From contig VSJF01000005.1 in NCBI GenBank assembly GCA_009739215.1, positions 434,001 to 498,000 of the forward strand: 64,000 bases of DNA, read 5' to 3'. Both the position numbers and the translations under genes were made by a program. Positions 59,856-64,000 of this stretch are shown here, one piece after another. Within the stretch, counting starts at the first letter, position 1; every line of letters begins with the position of its first letter. This DNA is from Floccularia luteovirens. Its lineage: Eukaryota > Basidiomycota > Agaricomycetes > Agaricales > Squamanitaceae. Under the pieces are notes generated by a model. That model did not search any database. It had not been told where the DNA came from and worked only from the letters and a program-made list of their open reading frames with translations.

Positions 59856-60357
59856 GATGGCCAACTAGACTATAATCAGAGCTGGTCAGACCTAGAAGGG
59901 ATAAAACACACCTGTTTTTATTAAATATCTTCAAGCTATTGCCACAAGCCCGTGCCTAGGATGAAAATTGGCATCAGTGATTGTACGGGAGAAATCAGCG
60001 TGAGTATGAACTTGCCAAAAAAATCTGGGGGGTGTTTGATCTCCTTAGGGCCAGGTTATCTAGTCCTGCATTTATAGCGTCCATGGAAGCCGAGTTTATG
60101 CACTGGCCAAAGCAATGGCATTAGCAGTCCATAGTGTTGTTTCGGGTCACAATTGGCATGTAATTTTCGTGACACTCCGAACCATCCACATTTTGCTTGG
60201 ACCAAGATTGGACAGATGGACCAGTGAACTGGACAGGCAATTATTATAAATGGACTTATTATGTATAATTCCCGGAGGGACCATGACCGTCCTGGCTTGC
60301 AGCATTGTAAAATTTTTATAGCAAGAGAAACATGACAGGAACGGTCGTCGTAGATTA
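59856..60357. other. Intergenic region
   Basis: About 0.5 kb between two minus-strand genes, with no coding or repeat signal seen. Confidence 0.5.
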
Positions 60358-61621
60358 CTAGATAGATACTTTCTGCTGGAGAATTTCGATAGTACTGTTC
60401 ACCATTCTCTGGGTATTCTCATCAACAAACACTCCTGTGGAAATAGCTGGGTCCAAAATGAAGGGAGAACACCAAATAAACCAAGCCATGACCCAAATCA
60501 TCCCGAGCGCCCTAGCCAAAAAATTTGGTTTTTGAGAAGGCAAAACCCCAAAAGCAGCCATTATAGAATTTTCTAATAAGATTGCAAGAGGTTGTATGGA
60601 AAAGAAGTATAGACTGCCAGTTCCGAGATGGCCAATCAACATACTTTCACCGAGAAGATGAAGAGCTCCAGATAAGAAGAATACGAGCCAAACCCAAATA
60701 AATTTGGTAATGGTAGTCCGTCTCTTGGTGAAAAAATTTAGGATGCTGTCGGCAATTACAGATAGAGGCTGGCACAAACGTTCAAGGTTGAATGAAAGTG
60801 AACATTTTACAGTAACAAATCATTGCACTCACTCGGCGCAGAAGGTTATGCCATACACGACTGTAAATTTCACAATCAATATGCCAAGTCCTGTTTAGTA
60901 CTCATGATAGTGTATAGAATTACCTCCAAAATCGCTGTACCAAATATCCATCAGAAATGCTCCCAAACAGTTCCGGCCAGTCCTCTGGATCTGATAGACC
61001 ACTGGACACCGCCATTATACTACAGATAATCCCCAAGAGGTTAATAGACGCGCATGCCGACCCGGCATAACTCGATGTTCCCAAAATGCGCCAGAACAAT
61101 CCATAATTTGTCATGGAGGTGCTCCGTATATCCACCATTGCTGGGTTACATGCTGTTACGACTCCCGAGACCGCAATGATAACAAAACATTTGATCGCAC
61201 TCGTAATTCTGGTGAATAAGAAGGATAGACGAGACGATTTTGATGGAGAGATAAAGGATAGTCTATGTGTCCAGCCTATCCCACGCGGGTTTGTATACAA
61301 GTTTGACGCCAAGAATAGTCGTGTCATGAAAGGTGCTTTCGAGATAGGTTCGGTTTGACCCACTCTGCGTAGCCCATTCTGAACATCCGTCACAAGGATG
61401 AAGTCTGTAGCGAATAAAATATGGATAGCAATGAAATTTCCGAGTATGAGATCAGTGACGGGGTCGGCTGTGGTGGTTTTGGTAATGAGGTAGAGGTAGA
61501 TGCCAATTACGGGGAAGAAAATCAATTGGCGTAGAACAGCTGATCGTATGGAAGTGGCAAGTAATGCCAAGAATAAACCGAAAGCAAGGAGACTCCCGGA
61601 AAACCTGGTTCTATCTTCCAT
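60358..61621 (-). CDS. Wax-synthase-domain (MBOAT-like) multi-pass membrane acyltransferase-like protein
   Basis: Exons 61621-60924, 60890-60833 and 60768-60358 encode 388 residues with about eight hydrophobic helices (for example LLAFGLFLALLATSI and QLIFFPVIGIYLYLI). The signature region is DPEDWPELFGSISDGYLVQR followed by FWRTWH, then FIWVWLVFFLSGALHLLGE with the conserved His. This matches the fungal wax synthase/TRI7-type acyltransferase domain, where FW...WH and the later LH are the hallmark. Such proteins acylate terpenoids, sterols or fatty alcohols in secondary metabolism. The substrate here is unknown, and no terpene cyclase or P450 lies beside it, so a biosynthetic cluster is not supported within this window. 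Confidence 0.8.
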
Positions 61622-61944
61622 ACAGTGCAGTTGGGATTGTGGTTTTTTTCAGCAACAGCTTTGACGAATACATAATGACTCGTTGAACAATGTTAGTTTG
61701 GCAGGGTCGTATGTATCTGTAACCAACCAATCATTTACTGTGTCAACATTTGATGGGACTTTTTCAAGTCGAAGATCAAGTCCTCATTTTGCTCTGATAC
61801 TAATACAGGAGACAAGTCTGTTACAAAAAAGAGGGTATCACAGCAGACCTAGAGGAAGTGCTTTTGATGAAGGAGTGGGGTTCCACTGAATTACTATTCA
61901 AGCGATAATAGTTTACACCTCTCAGAATAAATACATTTACACTA
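61622..61944. other. Intergenic region
   Basis: About 320 bp between the 3' end of the zinc-finger gene and the 5' end of the wax-synthase-domain gene. No feature is seen. Confidence 0.5.
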
Positions 61945-63265
61945 TCATTGTGTATGTCCATTCATATTTGAAAGTGAGTTGGGACCTGGGTCATACGATT
62001 CAGGTTCACTGATTCCAGGTGGTTGTGGAATAGGAGTAATCAAGTGTTCAGCTTGAGCTCTGCGAAAGTAAAAGTCAACGATACGCGTTGATTGACTATT
62101 ATTGAAAACTTTACCCAAACACTCCTCGTAGTACCAGATTAAGCGCACCCTCTTTTGCTTCTTTCTCTCGTTTCAGTTCTGAACGAGCCACCCTGAGTTC
62201 TTCACATAACGACTCATGCTGATCGAGCGCATACTTGTACTTTGCTTTCATTAGCAAGTACATTACCATTGCAGGGGATCGTCCTAGAACCAACCCAGTG
62301 GAAGGTACGTAGTGTGGCAACAAATGGGCAGGTAGAACATCCGAGGAGGAGGTGTACCCCTCATCATCATCTACGACGCTCGATGCACGTGGAGTTGATG
62401 ATCGCCGACGCCCATTCTGTGGTCGAGCGAAATAATCAGGGGGCTTAATGTCGTCAAATGATTCAGAAGGTGTGTTAGGTTCGACTTTGAAAGTACTAAA
62501 CCCGCCAGCACCTGTAGAGTCTGTCGAGGATGGCACGCCGGAGAAAGTCGTATTCGTTAAATGAGCAGATCCAGTAGGTTGGTCATCATTACCACGTTTG
62601 CGTTTGCGAGATCCCCCTCGTCCTGGTGCTGGAGGGGAAGTGTTATGCTGAAGTCGCATGTGTTTTGCCAACGCATCAGATCGAGTAAAGGACTTATCAC
62701 ATTCTATCCACGTTTTAGAATAATATACTAATAGGATAAATAGCTGAAATTTACCTGGACGTGGACATGTAAATGGCTTTTCGCCAGTATGCGACCTAAT
62801 ATGCGACAACAAAGCATAACGAGATATTTGAGGTAGCCCTCTCCTTTGACATGAAGCCCATTCGCAGGTATAGCTGGGTTTATGGACACCAATGTGATCT
62901 GGGTAGTAGAATAGGGAAGTTGTCAGCTTAATGTACGAGCAACAGTTTCGTGTGAAGTGCTGATATCCTGAATTCTGCAATTTGGTAACCCCTCAAATAG
63001 GAAACTTACCATTGTGTATATGGTCAATCAATGTTGGTAGATGAGTAAAAACGACACCACAATCCTCCCATTGGCAAGTAACACTGTCGTCGGGTTCGAG
63101 GGTATTTGGGTGGAGTTTAAGTAGTAAAGTTGGGGAACCTGGACGAGATGCCGATGGCCCAACATTATCTGTCAGGTCATCCGAGTCCGAGACTGAGGGA
63201 GTAGGTGAGATAGGTGAAGGAGGGGGGCTGTCGCGAAGATGTGAGGTGGTGCCAGCACGAGCCAT
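61945..63265 (-). CDS. C2H2 zinc-finger protein, YY1/Iec1-like
   Basis: Exons run from ATG 63265 (MARAGTTSHLRDSPPPSPIS) to TGA at 61945. The first finger is VTCQWEDCGVVFTHLPTLID followed by HIHNDHIG. Two more follow: YTCEWASCQRRGLPQISRYA with LLSHIRSHTGEKPF, and FTCPRPECDKSFTRSDALAK with HMRLQH. A basic nuclear signal (GSRKRKRG) comes next. The C-terminal part has HYVPSTGLVLGRSPAMVMYL and a charged helix (EELRVARSELKREKEAKEG) likely to form a coiled coil. The finger arrangement resembles Iec1, the YY1-related subunit of the fission yeast INO80 remodeller, and I favour that assignment. A free-standing transcription factor is the alternative. Confidence 0.75.
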
Positions 63266-63621
63266 GATGGATCTGTCGAGTTGAATGAATGGTGGGATGT
63301 GCTACACGTCGCTCACGCGAACGTAAAGTATGCGCAAGTTTGGCTAGGAGTCAACCCTTAGCGCGTAGGTTTTGTAGGTTCAACTCGAGCCCAAGCCGAT
63401 TACAGCCAGGGAACCCTTGTTCCTTGTTTTCTTTACACAGCCCAACTAGCTTGGATATATCAAAACAGAACGATGCCAGCGGTGTTTGGTGTTATTGTGC
63501 AATAGCTTCATCAATGGGTTTCCTTTCAAGGTTTAAATGAAATTCGAGAGATACAGTCCCTATGTCCACAATCCAGACTAACCCAACGCTATGATATGGT
63601 ACAAATGTTCACTAACTTGAT

Positions 63622-64000
63622 ATGGAGCAGTCTTATATGGAATCTTCATCTGCGGACTCTAATTCTCCAGAACATGACAAGTAAGGTGTAAAATCCTATT
63701 GGCAGAGATTGGTCTAATATTATTGTGAAAGGCCACTCAACCTAGTATTGAGAAATCTTCGTCTGCTTGGTGCTTTATCCCTTGAAGAATACCTTGTTAC
63801 AAAACCTGTCCACAGTCCACAAATCGCGGACAAGTCTGCATGGCAATCTTCATCTATTCAAGCTATTAGAGACGATAAGAGAATTTCTGAAGGCAATCGC
63901 GGACCTCACGCAGTATCTAAACTGTATCAAGCATGCCAACGTGCTTTAGGGAGCACAGATGGCCTCAAGTTTGATTTTCTCGAAGATGATCCCCATAGTA
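63622..64000 (+). CDS. Possible double-stranded RNA-binding domain protein (5' part, cut by window end)
   Basis: Starts ATG at 63622 (MEQSYMESSSADSN; a second in-frame ATG lies at 63637). It splices GACAA|GTAAGG to GAAAG|GCC and continues in frame to the window end. The protein begins with a helix, PLNLVLRNLRLLGALSLEEY. A disordered segment follows, then the run PHAVSKLYQACQRALGSTDG with LKFDFLEDDP. The last part has the feel of the first helix and strand of a dsRNA-binding motif (xxxLYQxCQ...LxFEF). The window stops before the diagnostic C-terminal helix, so the domain call is tentative. Confidence 0.5.

Noticed and set aside
60358..63265. A secondary-metabolite cluster around the wax-synthase-domain gene
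   Set aside because: Neighbours are housekeeping or regulatory genes (UbiC-like, Iec1-like zinc finger, TAF11). No terpene cyclase, PKS, NRPS or P450 is present within the window.

Overview
This window is nuclear DNA of a filamentous basidiomycete, most likely an Agaricomycete. Genes are split by many 45-60 bp GT-AG introns. The content fits: class I hydrophobins, a basidiomycete-type beta-tubulin, the fungal URA2/CAD polyprotein with a degenerate dihydroorotase segment, a fungal SLATT-domain protein and a fungal DUF3433-type membrane protein. I see no rRNA, tRNA or CRISPR and no organelle sequence.

Layout. 1-5.5 kb: 3' end of a probable Enhancer-of-polycomb-like gene, a Dap1-type cytochrome b5 protein, a single-pass membrane protein, GINS subunit Sld5, and the NC2-alpha histone-fold repressor. 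5.9-19.6 kb: a hydrophobin neighbourhood with one intact gene (6.25 kb), its decayed duplicate (10.1 kb), beta-tubulin (11.9-13.8 kb), and a tandem pair of about 2.1-2.4 kb units. Each unit carries a Thr-rich hydrophobin, the second has a MITE in its upstream region, and a tiny Cys-rich protein gene follows. An O-fucosyltransferase-like gene lies at 8.0-9.5 kb. 20-31.7 kb: an MFS transporter divergent from the complete URA2/CAD gene, then a SLATT-domain gene. 32-38 kb: DUF3433-type and Gfd2/YDR514C-like genes. 38.6-54.2 kb: very gene-poor, broken only by an Sfp1-like C2H2 factor (45.0-47.4 kb) and a short hAT-type MITE (52.2-52.5 kb). 54.2-64 kb: gene-dense again, with a class II aldolase next to a DenD-like SDR dehydrogenase, TAF11, a UbiC/UTRA-like protein, a wax-synthase-domain membrane protein, a YY1/Iec1-like zinc finger protein, and the start of a possible dsRNA-binding protein.

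How the genes relate. Most are independent housekeeping genes: replication initiation, general transcription, tubulin, pyrimidine synthesis. The plausible functional groupings are the hydrophobin family block and the aldolase/DenD pair, which may act together in acid-sugar catabolism.

A striking global feature is that several otherwise perfect conserved genes (Dap1, CAD, SLATT, MFS, Gfd2-like, both tandem hydrophobins, the microprotein) are each broken by a single surplus base. Removing that base restores the family-typical frame. This points to insertion-type sequencing or assembly errors, or less likely to real recent decay, and it should temper any pseudogene call here. Exon coordinates were read by eye from splice signals and protein continuity.
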